From Moorena sp. SIOASIH (lineage in GTDB: Bacteria > Cyanobacteriota > Cyanobacteriia > Cyanobacteriales > Coleofasciculaceae): a DNA stretch of 64,000 bases. The notes under the pieces were generated by a model. That model saw only the letters and a list, made by a program, of their open reading frames with translations. It made no database searches and was not told the origin of the DNA. Made by a program: the position numbers and the translations under genes. Where the stretch lies: the NCBI RefSeq assembly GCF_010671925.1, contig NZ_JAAHIH010000006.1:806001-870000 (forward strand), in the 5' to 3' direction. Shown one piece after another: positions 18,462 to 28,300 of the stretch (position 1 is its first letter; each line of letters starts with the position of its first letter).

Positions 18462-18515
18462 TTTCTGGGTTAATTGTGTATCGCATTATTCATCGGCTAT
18501 CAAAATGATAAGGTT

Positions 18516-18581
18516 GTAGGGTGGGCAAAAACTGTTGGCTTCTTTTCATAGTTCTAGATCATAACATTTTGCCCACCCTAC
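18516..18581. repeat. Palindromic repeat GTAGGGTGGGCAAAA, copy 2
   Basis: Same stem as copy 1 with a nearly identical loop (CATAGTTCTAGATCATAACA). Confidence 0.8.
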
Positions 18582-18597
18582 GTTCTAGATACTTTTT

Positions 18598-18660
18598 TGG
18601 TGGGCAAAAACTGTTGACTTCTTTTCATAGTTCTAGATCATAACATTTTGCCCACCCTAC
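18598..18660. repeat. Palindromic repeat, copy 3
   Basis: Third copy; the left arm is shortened to GGTGGGCAAAA, while loop and right arm match copy 2. A partial fourth arm (GGTGGGCAAGATG) follows at about 18667. Confidence 0.75.
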
Positions 18661-18702
18661 TTTAATTGGTGGGCAAGATGTGAAAAAAAAGCAATTTTTT
18701 TT

Positions 18703-19557
18703 ATGCACACAGTTGAACTTGAAAGGCTAAAAGCGAGAAAAGGAGCAAGGAAGCGTTCTGAAATTCCTAATGACGTCTTATCGGCACTCAATCAAGGAAA
18801 AATTGAAACCGTCAATCTCGTTGAATGGTTAGCCATTGATATGCCTTTTCTGCTTCGGAATAGTCTTACAGAAATAGGTTGGGAAGAAAAAATTGATAAC
18901 TTGTATGATCAGAGCTTGAAACTTCAAGACCAAGGCATTACCAAGCGACTCAAAGGGATTGGAGAAATACTCTTTCACGCTCTAGAAGACGAAGAAAACC
19001 CAACAGAAATTTTTGAAACGTTGGCTAGTCATACTTCTGACATGGTTAGAGCTTGGGCTGCTTTTAGTATAGCCGCTGACCAGACTCTCTCCTTACCCGA
19101 GAGGTTAGAAATAATGGGTAGGTTTGCCGCTGATGGTAGTTTCTCTGTCAGAGAATGCGCTTGGGATGCCCTTAGAAGCTATCTTGTAGAAGATTTAGCT
19201 TATAGCTTCGATTTACTAACAGAGTGGGTCAAAGATGAAGACCCCAATATTCGACGCTGTGCGGTAGAAGCTACTCGTCCTCGTGGTGTTTGGTGTAAAC
19301 ATATTCCGACTTTGAAGAAAAACCCTGAGCCAGGTTTGACCATATTAGAATTCGTTCGTTCAGACCCCAGTAATTATGTGCAGCGTTCGGTTGCTAACTG
19401 GTTGAATGATGCCAGCAAATCTAATCCAGATTGGGTAATAAATACCTGTTTGCGGTGGCGAAAAGAATCTCCAACCAAGGAAACAAATTGGATTATTAAA
19501 CACGCTCTTAGGACTCTCAAAAAGCAGAATACTTTATCCCAGGAACTTCTACTATAG
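18703..19557 (+). CDS. HEAT-like protein related to AlkC-type DNA alkylation repair
   Basis: This 284-residue all-helical protein is built of HEAT-like repeats. The C-terminal half has the pattern I associate with AlkC-type DNA glycosylases: RPRGVWCKHIPTLKKNPEPGL, then DPSNYVQRSVANWLNDASK, then NWIIKHALRTLKK. AlkC/AlkD proteins remove alkylated bases while gripping the DNA backbone with HEAT repeats. The N-terminal half is less clear, and whether the active-site residues are kept cannot be judged by eye. A purely structural HEAT protein is the alternative. It is separated from the CHAT operon by three hairpin repeats and is probably independent. Confidence 0.7.
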   Translation: MHTVELERLKARKGARKRSEIPNDVLSALNQGKIETVNLVEWLAIDMPFLLRNSLTEIGWEEKIDNLYDQSLKLQDQGITKRLKGIGEILFHALEDEENPTEIFETLASHTSDMVRAWAAFSIAADQTLSLPERLEIMGRFAADGSFSVRECAWDALRSYLVEDLAYSFDLLTEWVKDEDPNIRRCAVEATRPRGVWCKHIPTLKKNPEPGLTILEFVRSDPSNYVQRSVANWLNDASKSNPDWVINTCLRWRKESPTKETNWIIKHALRTLKKQNTLSQELLL

Positions 19558-19582
19558 CAATCCTAAATCAATTGAGAGAATG

Positions 19583-19652
19583 TTTGTTCCCTGTTCCCTA
19601 CTCCCTGCTCCCTGTTCCCTGTTCCCTGTTCCCTGTTCCCTGTTCCCTTTGC
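19583..19652. repeat. TTCCCTG heptamer array
   Basis: About nine TTCCCTG/CTCCCTG/TTCCCTA units occupy the gap after the HEAT gene. Confidence 0.8.
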
Positions 19653-19692
19653 TATAGCCATTAATTAGTTCCCAACTCTCACCATATCGTCA

Positions 19693-19974
19693 ATGCTTTT
19701 ACTCATTTTTTTGTTAAGCAATATTTCGCCAGCAGCATCCGGGACAGACTGTCCCAACACTGCCTACCGAGAAATTGCTATGGTTCACTTGCTCTACAAC
19801 GTGCTTGGAGTAATTATCATCTATGGCATTCCGTTCCTCTGTCGCTTGCCAATTGTGAGTGCAGAAACCCTCGCTGCTGTGGCTAGTGAACGAAAAGCGA
19901 TCGCATTTGCCTATATCCTTGGGGTGTTTTTCGTGATTCCTGGCATCCTGCTTGGGGTTACAGTGCTGTTGTAA
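19693..19974 (+). pseudogene. C-terminal remnant of a Na+/phosphate cotransporter-like membrane protein
   Basis: The 93 codons resemble only the last two membrane spans of the Na/Pi-cotransporter family. The tell-tale pattern is AMVHLLYNVLGVIIIYGIPFLCRLPI, then a short helix (AETLAAVASERKAIAFAY) and ILGVFFVIPGILLGVTVLL. The family is normally several hundred residues with about eight spans, so the N-terminal part is missing. Upstream DNA is heptamer repeat, not coding. It is best treated as a gene relic. Confidence 0.55.
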
Positions 19975-20898
19975 TAGTGAAATGTTGGTGAGGGGCTGGC
20001 CACATAGCTAAAGGCGATGCAGTCAGGTCTTGGCATAAATCCCCTCATGAATGGCGCTGCATAGCTACCAACCTTCTACCCGCACCTCTATTTTTCCCGA
20101 CTCCCGACTCCCGACTCCCGACTCCCGACTCCCGACTCCCTATTCCCGAAGATATCGTTAACTTTTGTTAAGTTTCGCATAAGTTCCCGAATTCGGTCTG
20201 ATAAGTCAATAGGGAAACGAGTTAATTCTCCCGACTCGACCTACCTAGTTTTTTTGAAAGGGTACTCACACCTTCATGACTTATGATGCTGTTTAACTCT
20301 GATCAGATTTTCGATTATTTAGTTGAGCATGGTCTCTACAGTCAGTCAGAGCGAGCTCTCACGAAGATTGAGCCGAAGGATTCAGCCTAGAGCTAAGGCG
20401 CTACTTGAAAAGCTACCCTTGCCAGCTATCAGCTGTTCATAAAGCCCTGATCACCAACAAGCTACTATAGATCAGTTCAAGCCAAGTTCCCATACTTTAA
20501 ACATTGACAAGGGCTGACTATCTTGATTGATCAGCCGTTGTCTGACATGAGTTGATACCTGAGGGGCTGATCGCTGAATACTTACTTGTCTGTTGGTTTC
20601 TATCCAGGAGTTAAGGTAATGCAGATGAAATAGAAACTAAACTTACTGGCCAAAATGGTAGTTTGGTTAGTCCCTGGGATTTTACTCAACTTCCAGGAAG
20701 TTGATGACCTAGCAGACTACCGTGAGTTTATTTTCCAAAAGGATGTCGTCCTGTTTAGAAGCTGACATTTTATCACGTCAAAAGTCACCCATTAGACCTC
20801 CTCAAGAAATACATCTACATTAAACACGCTCTGAGAGCTACCCCCATTTTCCAAATTGTGCGTGCAAAAGTTCCTTGATAATCATTGACTGCGTAGTA
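19975..20898. other. Gene-poor interval with decayed fragments
   Basis: No intact gene was seen. The interval has ACTCCCG heptamers (20096-20140), the start of a phosphotransferase-like gene (20283-20390) and scattered short frames. A 36-codon frame at 20655-20765 shows no recognisable family. The region looks like eroded coding DNA. Confidence 0.6.
20283..20390 (+). pseudogene. N-terminal relic of an aminoglycoside-phosphotransferase-like gene
   Basis: The 35 codons read MMLFNSDQIFDYLVEHGLYS then QSERALTKIEPKDSA. This resembles the start of cyanobacterial phosphotransferase-family proteins (..YL...GLCSQ..... IEPKxxKNFNLLV). The frame stops just where the conserved kinase N-lobe should begin. 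The assignment rests on a short match. Confidence 0.35.
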
Positions 20899-21423
20899 AT
20901 GTCATACAAAACAAATTTTCAGACAGGGATTCCCAACTATATTAATCAGATCAAAGGAATCAGGATAGCTCAAGCCAGTCCTAGTTCTCAGAAGGATCTC
21001 CAGAACTGGAAGTATTCTGCCAGTAACACTAGGAAGCATCAACCTGATCAGGTGGCTACCAAGATTCTGAAAACCCGTGTTCTTCAGGGAGAAGGCATGC
21101 ACCCAAGGAGATTTTGTCGCCGCTGGTTCGGACTAGAAGCCGTCAATCAATACGGACAGCCTTGCTACACAGAGTCATATATCTTAATTCTCGAGTCTGA
21201 GCATGGTTATCGGGAGAAGTGCATCAACTTGATTGCCAGAGTATTGAAGATTAAACCCAATACTATTCACCGCTGGGGAAAAGGAGTCGAGTTTGACAAA
21301 ATCTCTCCAGATAAGCGACAGCAGTACGAAATGTATCTTGGCTATGTTGACACCCTCAGGGTGCTTGCTACAAGCTTGGCTGGACTCGATGAAGGGTTAT
21401 TGCTGGGACTTTTGGAACGGTAA
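20899..21423 (+). CDS. Hypothetical protein with a possible helix-turn-helix
   Basis: This 174-residue protein was not assigned to a family. Its C-terminal half has a segment, EKCINLIARVLKIKPNTIHRWGKGVEFDKI, that reads like a sequence-specific DNA-binding helix-turn-helix, followed by two helices. The N-terminal half is basic and includes HPRRFCRRWFGLE. ATG 20899 is preferred to a start at 20875. It could be a regulator or a relic of a mobile element. It lies about 700 bp upstream of the peptide cluster, separated by a tandem duplication and a MITE. Confidence 0.5.
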   Translation: MSYKTNFQTGIPNYINQIKGIRIAQASPSSQKDLQNWKYSASNTRKHQPDQVATKILKTRVLQGEGMHPRRFCRRWFGLEAVNQYGQPCYTESYILILESEHGYREKCINLIARVLKIKPNTIHRWGKGVEFDKISPDKRQQYEMYLGYVDTLRVLATSLAGLDEGLLLGLLER

Positions 21424-21500
21424 TAATAGAGTAGGACTGGATATCCAAACAGTGTTGAGTCTATTATGACCGGAATAGCTCATCATAATTATTACTTTAG

Positions 21501-21924
21501 GTCGATTTTTAAAAGACTGTATGCAATACAGAAAAGCCTTGATTTATCTAACAGCCTGCTTTTACAATTCCAAGTAGTTCAGCAAGCAGAAATAGTTAGA
21601 TATGGTAAGCCCATTAAAGCTCTTTAGCTGAAGGTTTTTAAGCGTTTATGAAGCACTTACCTTGGTTATTTTACCCGCCAGCCTGGCTGATCGCCGCCAA
21701 AATTTCGGCATTGTCGATTTTTAAAAAACTGTATCCAATACAGAAAAGCCTTGATTTATCTAACAGCCTGCTTTTACAATTCCAAGTAGTTCAGCAAGCA
21801 GAAATAGTTAGATATGGTAAGCCCATTAAAGCTCTTTAGCTGAAGGTTTTTAAGCGTTTATGAAGCACTTACCTTGGTTATTTTACCCGCCAGCCTGGCC
21901 TATCGCCGCCAAAATTTCGGCATT
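21501..21924. repeat. 212-bp tandem duplication
   Basis: Two head-to-tail units, 21501-21712 and 21713-21924, are 212 bp each and differ at only a few positions (for example AAGACTGTATGC versus AAACTGTATCC). Both contain a short frame ending in RYGKPIKAL followed by a stop. No function is apparent. Confidence 0.9.
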
Positions 21925-22028
21925 GCTTAATCAAGGAATGAATATAAGTGGGGTGGCCATCCTGCCCGCCCGAAAATATCAGGAACAGGCAAGATGCCCA
22001 TTCCACAAAACTATTATTAAGCAACGCC
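21922..22028 (-). mobile_element. MITE-like element, left of the peptide cluster
   Basis: Read on the minus strand this starts GGCGTTGCTTAATAATAG, contains GTGGAATGGGCATCTTGCC, and ends ATTAAGCAATG. It is a shorter relative of 36327-36493, which lies in the opposite orientation beyond the cluster. Termini resemble GGCGTTGCT inverted repeats. Confidence 0.7.
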
Positions 22029-22115
22029 AGTATTAGCCTTTATTTCAGTTTTATTTATGTAGTTCGTCGAACTCACGTTAATATTACTTTTACCCTGACT
22101 ATATCCTGAAGAACC

Positions 22116-23681
22116 ATGATGATTTATGGTCTGAATGTTATGAAGAAAAGAATACTTACGTCAGTACTCTGGCAAGCTGCGAAACGTTGGCCTGAACGAG
22201 TATATTTAGACGGAGATAACTCGTATACCTATGCAGAAGCGGCCAGTTTCGTCTATCGACTAGCAGAAAGCCTCAAATCGTTTGGTGTCAAACGCTGGGA
22301 TCGAGTTCTAATATTTGCAAAAAACAGACCTGAGATATTGCTCATCTTGTTTGCCGCTAATGTAGTTGGTGCTTCTGTAACTATTTTACATGAAGGCAGT
22401 ACTGAGAAAACATTGAGAAAGATTTGTAGTAATCTGGAACCAAAAGCGGTGTTTTTAGATGACACAACCAGATCACGGTGTAATTTCTGTGAAAATTACT
22501 TTAATATTGACAGGGAAATCATCAGTGACTCTAACTCCAAATCCTTCAAAGATTGTCTACCAAAGCTTAATGATATTGCCTCCAGGTCAGGAGCTATTGA
22601 TACTGATCCAGCATTAATCATTTATACATCGGGGTCAACCGGTAATCCAAAAGGAGTAGTGATGACCCAGGATAATGTGCTTTTTGTAGTAGAAAAAATT
22701 CAATCCCGATTGTCTTATTCTTCGGAAGATACTATTGGTTTATTTCTGCCGTTATCCTTCGATTACGGTCTTTATCAAGGTTTTATTGCTGCACAAGTTG
22801 GTGCTCGTCTTGTAGTCAGTAGCTCTGAGTTTGCAGGTCCTTTGTTGCTTAAGAATTTACGTCAAAAAAATATCAATGTCCTTCCAGGAGTTCCCAATCT
22901 TTTTGAATCTTTGTTGAAAATATTAGAGCGGAGGAAAGAAAAATTACCTGAAATTCGCGTCGCCACTAACACAGGAGCTCATCTATCTGAACAAAACATT
23001 CTGCGCTTACAAAACGCTCTACCGAATGTATTGCTATATCCAATGTACGGACTTACAGAATGTAAGCGTATCTCAATTTTGACTCCCGAAGAAATTAAAA
23101 AACATCCAGGATCTGTTGGGCGAGCATTAGACAACACTGATGCTTTTGTTGTTGATAATTCAGGAAATATACTACCACCTGGCAAAGTTGGTGAGTTGGT
23201 GGTGTGTGGACGTCACGTTGGACTAGGATACTGGAAATCACCTATTGAAACCCAGACTCGATACCGAACCCATCCTCTAGAAATAGGGCGAGTTCTTTAT
23301 ACAGGCGATGATTTCAAAATAGATGAAGAGGGATACCTATATTTTGTTGGTCGACGTGACGAACAGATTAAAAGAAATGGATTCCGCATACACCCTCTAG
23401 AAATCGAAACAGCAGCTGTAGAACTCGAGGAAATTAACAACGCTTCAGTAGTGCAGGTTGGCGATCATCTCGCCCTGTTTGTTGTTACAAACAAACCCAA
23501 TCTTACCGAAAATACAATTTTGTCAAAACTCAGTGATTTACTGGAGCCATACAAAGTTCCTGACTCTGTGAAATTCTTGAAAGAATTCCCAAGTACATCT
23601 AACAACAAGGTTGACCGTCGAGCATTAGCCGAACTTTTGTCAGAAAATATGTCAACTCCATCAAATTACAGCAAGGTTTGA
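22116..23681 (+). CDS. AMP-dependent ligase (carrier-protein loading type)
   Basis: This 521-residue ANL-superfamily enzyme should activate a carboxylic or amino acid with ATP and pass it to a phosphopantetheine thiol. Motifs in order are the P-loop LIIYTSGSTGNPKG, LPLSFDYGLYQG, MYGLTECKRIS (core A5), VLYTGDDFKIDEEGYLYFVGRRDEQIKRNGFRI (A7/A8) and the catalytic Lys region NNKVDRRAL near the end. It looks closest to the AMP-ligases that sit with a PLP decarboxylase and an ACP in exosortase-A-associated loci. It is the first gene of a tight run: 28 bp to the decarboxylase, which is followed by a free carrier protein. The substrate cannot be read by eye. An alternative ATG lies at 22140. Confidence 0.85.
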   Translation: MMIYGLNVMKKRILTSVLWQAAKRWPERVYLDGDNSYTYAEAASFVYRLAESLKSFGVKRWDRVLIFAKNRPEILLILFAANVVGASVTILHEGSTEKTLRKICSNLEPKAVFLDDTTRSRCNFCENYFNIDREIISDSNSKSFKDCLPKLNDIASRSGAIDTDPALIIYTSGSTGNPKGVVMTQDNVLFVVEKIQSRLSYSSEDTIGLFLPLSFDYGLYQGFIAAQVGARLVVSSSEFAGPLLLKNLRQKNINVLPGVPNLFESLLKILERRKEKLPEIRVATNTGAHLSEQNILRLQNALPNVLLYPMYGLTECKRISILTPEEIKKHPGSVGRALDNTDAFVVDNSGNILPPGKVGELVVCGRHVGLGYWKSPIETQTRYRTHPLEIGRVLYTGDDFKIDEEGYLYFVGRRDEQIKRNGFRIHPLEIETAAVELEEINNASVVQVGDHLALFVVTNKPNLTENTILSKLSDLLEPYKVPDSVKFLKEFPSTSNNKVDRRALAELLSENMSTPSNYSKV

Positions 23682-23709
23682 TTCCAATCATTAATGACGA
23701 ACAAAAGAC

Positions 23710-25056
23710 ATGGTAAAAAATAATTCAATGGATATGATGTTCCATAATAATAGAGAACCATTAACTCTACAGCAGGCTTTCAATAATTGGCATTCACTTG
23801 TTGCTCGTTTTGGTTCACCTATATATGTTTACGATCTCGATATTGTTGAGGAGCGTGTTACAGAGTTAAAACAAGCTTTACCAGCTCAAGCCAAACTCTT
23901 TTATTCGCTCAAAGCTAATCCTTTGCCAGCCATAGTTAAAGCAGTTACCAGTGTAGGGTGCTCTCTTGAGGTCTGCTCAGAAAATGAACTTAGAGTTGCC
24001 TGTAACTCAGATATTCCAGTAGAGCAAATACTCTACAGTGGACCAGGAAAAACTGATAGAGAAATTCGGGAGTCGATTGAACTCGGGGTTATCAATTTTT
24101 CCGTAGAATCGTGGATAGATCTTGCTCGCCTTGAAAACGCTGCTCAAAAAGCCAAGAAAAAAATACGTTTGTTGCTAAGGGTAAATCCTTTGGAGCCACT
24201 ACAAGGTGGACTGGCAATGAGTGGTGCACCTACACAGTTTGGGTTTGAAGAAAGTGTTCTTCTCAAGGGAGCTGAACGGCTCAATCAGCTGAGTTCTTAT
24301 GTCGAACTTTTAGGATACCACATCTACTATGGAACTCAGCTCGGAAGTGAAGATAACCTTATAGAAGCATTTAGTGCAGCTATTAACTGTATTGAGAGAC
24401 TCACGCTCCAACTTGGATTTAAGCCTCAAGTTATTGACTTAGGTGGCGGTTTTCCCTGGTCTTTTGCCAATGAAAACTCAAAGGTTAAAATGAATAATTT
24501 GCGCCCTCGCTTAGAGCAATTATTAGCTCAACGAAAGCACAGTGCAGATGCTGAAGTTTGGTTTGAATCAGGGCGATATATTTCGGCTTCGAGTGGTACT
24601 ATTATTGCTACAGTTATCGACATTAAAGAAGGAAAAAATGACTCTCAATTTGTAGTTTTAGATACCGGAATTAATCATTTAGGAGGCATGTCAGGGCTAG
24701 GGCGAATTCCACGGGGATATGTTTTTATGCACAATTTATCGGCTAGGGAAGATTCCCCCGAGGTTAATTATTTCAAACATAAGCGGACTTTAGTAGTCGG
24801 ACCACTTTGTAGCCCTTTAGACTGTCTAGCTCGGAATACTACTCTTCTTAATTCGCTTAGAGTTGGGGATATCATTGCTATTCCTAATGTTGGCGCTTAC
24901 GGGCTTACAGCTAGTCTAGTAGGATTCTTAAGTCGCCCAGCTCCACTTGAAATTGCCTTACGTGGGGGAAATCCAGTAGAACTTTATAGCTTAAGAACTG
25001 GACACGAATTTTTAAAGCTACAGGAAAGCAAATTATTGAAATTATTACCTATTTAG
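23710..25056 (+). CDS. PLP-dependent fold-III decarboxylase (DAP/ornithine decarboxylase family)
   Basis: This 448-residue alanine-racemase-fold decarboxylase has the PLP Lys at residue 68 in FYSLKANPLPAI. The glycine-rich phosphate-binding segment is IDLGGGFPW, followed by the family motif ESGRYISASSG. The Cys-x-x-x-Asp pair is in GPLCSPLDCLARN, and the Tyr-containing end motif is NVGAYGL. Relatives decarboxylate diaminopimelate, ornithine or lysine. BtrK of butirosin biosynthesis decarboxylates glutamate while it is bound to a carrier protein, and exosortase-associated homologues sit beside an AMP-ligase and ACP as here. On-carrier decarboxylation is therefore the likely role, but the substrate is unknown. 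Confidence 0.87.
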   Translation: MVKNNSMDMMFHNNREPLTLQQAFNNWHSLVARFGSPIYVYDLDIVEERVTELKQALPAQAKLFYSLKANPLPAIVKAVTSVGCSLEVCSENELRVACNSDIPVEQILYSGPGKTDREIRESIELGVINFSVESWIDLARLENAAQKAKKKIRLLLRVNPLEPLQGGLAMSGAPTQFGFEESVLLKGAERLNQLSSYVELLGYHIYYGTQLGSEDNLIEAFSAAINCIERLTLQLGFKPQVIDLGGGFPWSFANENSKVKMNNLRPRLEQLLAQRKHSADAEVWFESGRYISASSGTIIATVIDIKEGKNDSQFVVLDTGINHLGGMSGLGRIPRGYVFMHNLSAREDSPEVNYFKHKRTLVVGPLCSPLDCLARNTTLLNSLRVGDIIAIPNVGAYGLTASLVGFLSRPAPLEIALRGGNPVELYSLRTGHEFLKLQESKLLKLLPI

Positions 25057-25126
25057 TGGACTAAATTAGTACACAAAAACCTGATATTACTGCTGTAAAA
25101 AATCACCAAACTTAATCAAAAAAAAA

Positions 25127-25381
25127 ATGGGCACTATAATTGAAAGAATAAAGACTTGCATGGTTGAGCATTTGAAATTGGTTAAATCAGTTGATGAAAT
25201 AAAAGATGATACTGAATTAACTAGCTTAGGTTTAGATTCAATGGGTGCAACCAATCTGATGATTGATCTTGAAGATGAATTTGATATTACTTTTCCAGAT
25301 GCCTTATTAACTCCAGAAACATTCAAGACAACTCTAACGCTGGATTCTGCTATTCAAACTCTTCTTAATTCACAAGCTTAA
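25127..25381 (+). CDS. Free-standing acyl/peptidyl carrier protein
   Basis: This 84-residue acidic carrier protein has the phosphopantetheine attachment Ser38 in LGLDSMGATNLMIDLEDEF, followed by FPDALLTPETFKT. It probably holds the substrate loaded by the AMP-ligase while the PLP enzyme acts, then donates it to the Cy domain of the synthetase. Its stop is two bases before the start of the NRPS gene, so the two are surely cotranslated. A phosphopantetheinyl transferase must be supplied from elsewhere; none is in the window. Confidence 0.92.
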   Translation: MGTIIERIKTCMVEHLKLVKSVDEIKDDTELTSLGLDSMGATNLMIDLEDEFDITFPDALLTPETFKTTLTLDSAIQTLLNSQA

Positions 25382-25383
25382 TT

Positions 25384-28300
25384 ATGACAAGCACAATTAT
25401 CAAACCAACTAACAAAACATCTGAATCAATACCCAATAATTTTTCAGAAATTGCACATTTATCTCCACTACAGCGAGCTTATTTTATTGGACAAAATCCC
25501 GATTTTGATATTCATGTCCATCCTCATCTTTATCTAGAGTTTGAGCTGGAAAATTTAGACGCTCAAGCACTAAAACACGCTTTGAATAATTTACTGGCCA
25601 GGCATTGTATGCTACGTGCTAGTGTGTCGCCGACTGGCCAAATTTCGGTAGTAGAAACAATCCCTGACTCCGAAATTCCAGAACAGGATCTACGTCATCT
25701 GAATAAAGAAGAAACGGCTTCACACCTTGAACAGATTAGAGAACGCCTCTATCGCGCTGATCTTAAGACTGACTCACCGCCTAACATTAACATCGAAATC
25801 ACTCGACTCAGTGAGAGGGCACTAGTTCACATCAATCTAGATTTGCTATTTTTAGATGGCACCAGCGTCCGTACTGTGTTACACGAACTTTCGCAGATAT
25901 ATGCTAATCCTGAGCAAATTTTGCCTCAGAAGACTTTTGACCTTTATCACTATGAGGTTTACAGGCAGCAAAAACAGACATCAGATCGCTATCAGCGAAC
26001 TAAAGAATATTGGTTTAAACGACTCCAAACTTTGTCAAGGGGACCAATTTTGCCTGTGAAATCCAGTCCACCTGAGCCTCGTCGTTCACAGCTAGTCAGA
26101 CGGAAACACGTACTTTCCGCAAGTCAATGGAAAATCATAACTAAACGGGCAAAAAAACAAGAAATCAATCCTACGACATTACTACTGACAGCGTTTAGCC
26201 TTATAGTAGCCTATTGGTCAAAATATCAACGCTTTTCCTTAACCATGATGGTTCAGAACCGAGAGCGCGAATTTGGCGATCTTTCTGGTGTTGTTGGAAA
26301 TTTTGCAAGTACAGTACTGGTTGAAATTGACTGTAGCAAACCTCAACCATTTGAACAACAGGCATTAGATGTACATCATCAGGTATTCCGTGATGTCGCC
26401 CGTTCCATGGTATGTGGTCTAGATGTTTTACAAGAACGGAATCGCCAGGATGGCTCATCTTTTTACGCTGCCAGCCCAGTTGCTTTTGTGAGCATGTTAA
26501 ACGATTCCGATGAGAAAGTTTTACCAGGAATTTTTCAGCTTGAAGGCGAGAAGGTTGTTTTTTGCGGGCTCGAAACTCCTCAAGTCCTACTGGATCATCA
26601 AGCAATTAGTAGACCTGACGGTGGTGTTTCCTTGATCTGGGATGCTATGGATTCAGTTTTCGAGGACGGAGTTGTGGAGGATATGTTCAATGCCTACGTT
26701 TCTTTGATATCAAGTTTAATTAAAGACGAAAGGGCTTGGAAGCAGTCTAACTTCGATTTTCGGTCTGAGAAACAGCAAATATGCCATCAAGAATATAATG
26801 CAGTTCAAGCACCTCTTTTAAAGCAATGTTTACATGAGTATCTTTATCAGCAAGTAGAACAGCTATCAGATCGTCCTCTAATCATAGATCCACGTCGGAC
26901 ATTCAGTTATAAGGAAGCAGCTACTCTTTCTAACAGAATCGCCTGGACTTTGCGTAAAAAATACAAGGTGAAGCCCAATGAATTAATTGCCGTCTATGTA
27001 TCAAAAGGTTGGGAACAAGTGATTGCAGCTCAAGCAATTATTGCTGCTGGTGCTGCTTATGTGCCCATTGACCCTAACTTTCCAGAAAATCGAAAACTTA
27101 ACATCTTTGAACGATGTAGTTGCCAATTGGTCTTAACCAGTTCCTCTTATATCAATGACAGTTGTTTGAGCGGCATTGAAAAAATCGCCATCGATCGTAC
27201 CACTGACCTAGTAGCAGAATGTAGTAATTTACCTCGCGCTCAGTCTCCTGAAGATTTAGCCTATGTAATTTTCACATCTGGTTCAACAGGTCAACCCAAA
27301 GGGGTTAAGCTAGACAACCTCGGTCCAATTAACACCATTGAGGATATTAATCGCCGCTTTCAGATTGATTCAGAAGATGTAATTTTAGGTATCTCAGAGC
27401 TGAGCTTTGATTTATCAGTCTATGATATATTTGGCTGCATTGCAGCTGGGGCTACACTTGTGTTACCACCTCCTGGTGCGAATCGAGAACCTGCTATCTG
27501 CGCGCAATTATGCGAAAAACACAAGGTTACTATTTGGAACTCGGTTCCGGCTTTAGCTCAGCTTATGGCAGAGTATTTAGAAACAAATTCCTCTACTCTA
27601 AACCTACCGATTCGTCTGTTTATGATGAGTGGAGATTGGATTCCTATTCAGTTACCTGAAAGGCTCAAGGGACTATTTTCAGCACAGATAGTTAGCCTTG
27701 GAGGAGCTACAGAGGGGTCAATTTGGTCGATTTACTACAATATTGAACAAATTGACCCAGACTGGAAAAGTATACCCTATGGCTATCCCCTCACTAACCA
27801 GGAATTTTATGTTTTTGATGGAAAAATGCAACCACGCCCAGACAATGTTCCTGGGGAACTTTATATCGGTGGTGTTGGTGTAGCACAAGGATACTGGAAA
27901 GATCCGGAAAAAACAGCCCACTCTTTCGTTAAAGATCCTATTTCAAAAGAGCGAATTTACCGAACCGGTGACTGGGGAGTACGACGCCCAAGTGGTTATA
28001 TTGAATTTTTGGGAAGAGAAGACGGTCAAGTCAAGCTCCGAGGTTATCGCATTGAGTTAGGAGAAATCGAAAGTGTTTTACAAAAGCATCCAAGTGTAGT
28101 TAATGCTGCTGTAAAAGTGATTGGAGATCGACCACAAGACTCTTACTTAGCAGCTTATATCATTGCTCAAGATAAGAATCAACACGAATGGCAAAAGCTA
28201 CAAACATACACCGCTAACTTTTTGCCTGAGTATATGGTTCCCACAAGATTTGTATTTCTGGAACAATTTCCCCTGGGGGCAACAGGAAAAGTTAATCGTA

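Noticed and set aside
22116..23681. AMP-ligase as a standalone fatty-acyl-CoA ligase
   Set aside because: Position directly before a PLP decarboxylase and free ACP, and its TECKRIS-type A5 motif, fit the carrier-protein-loading trio better; the CoA option is not fully excluded.
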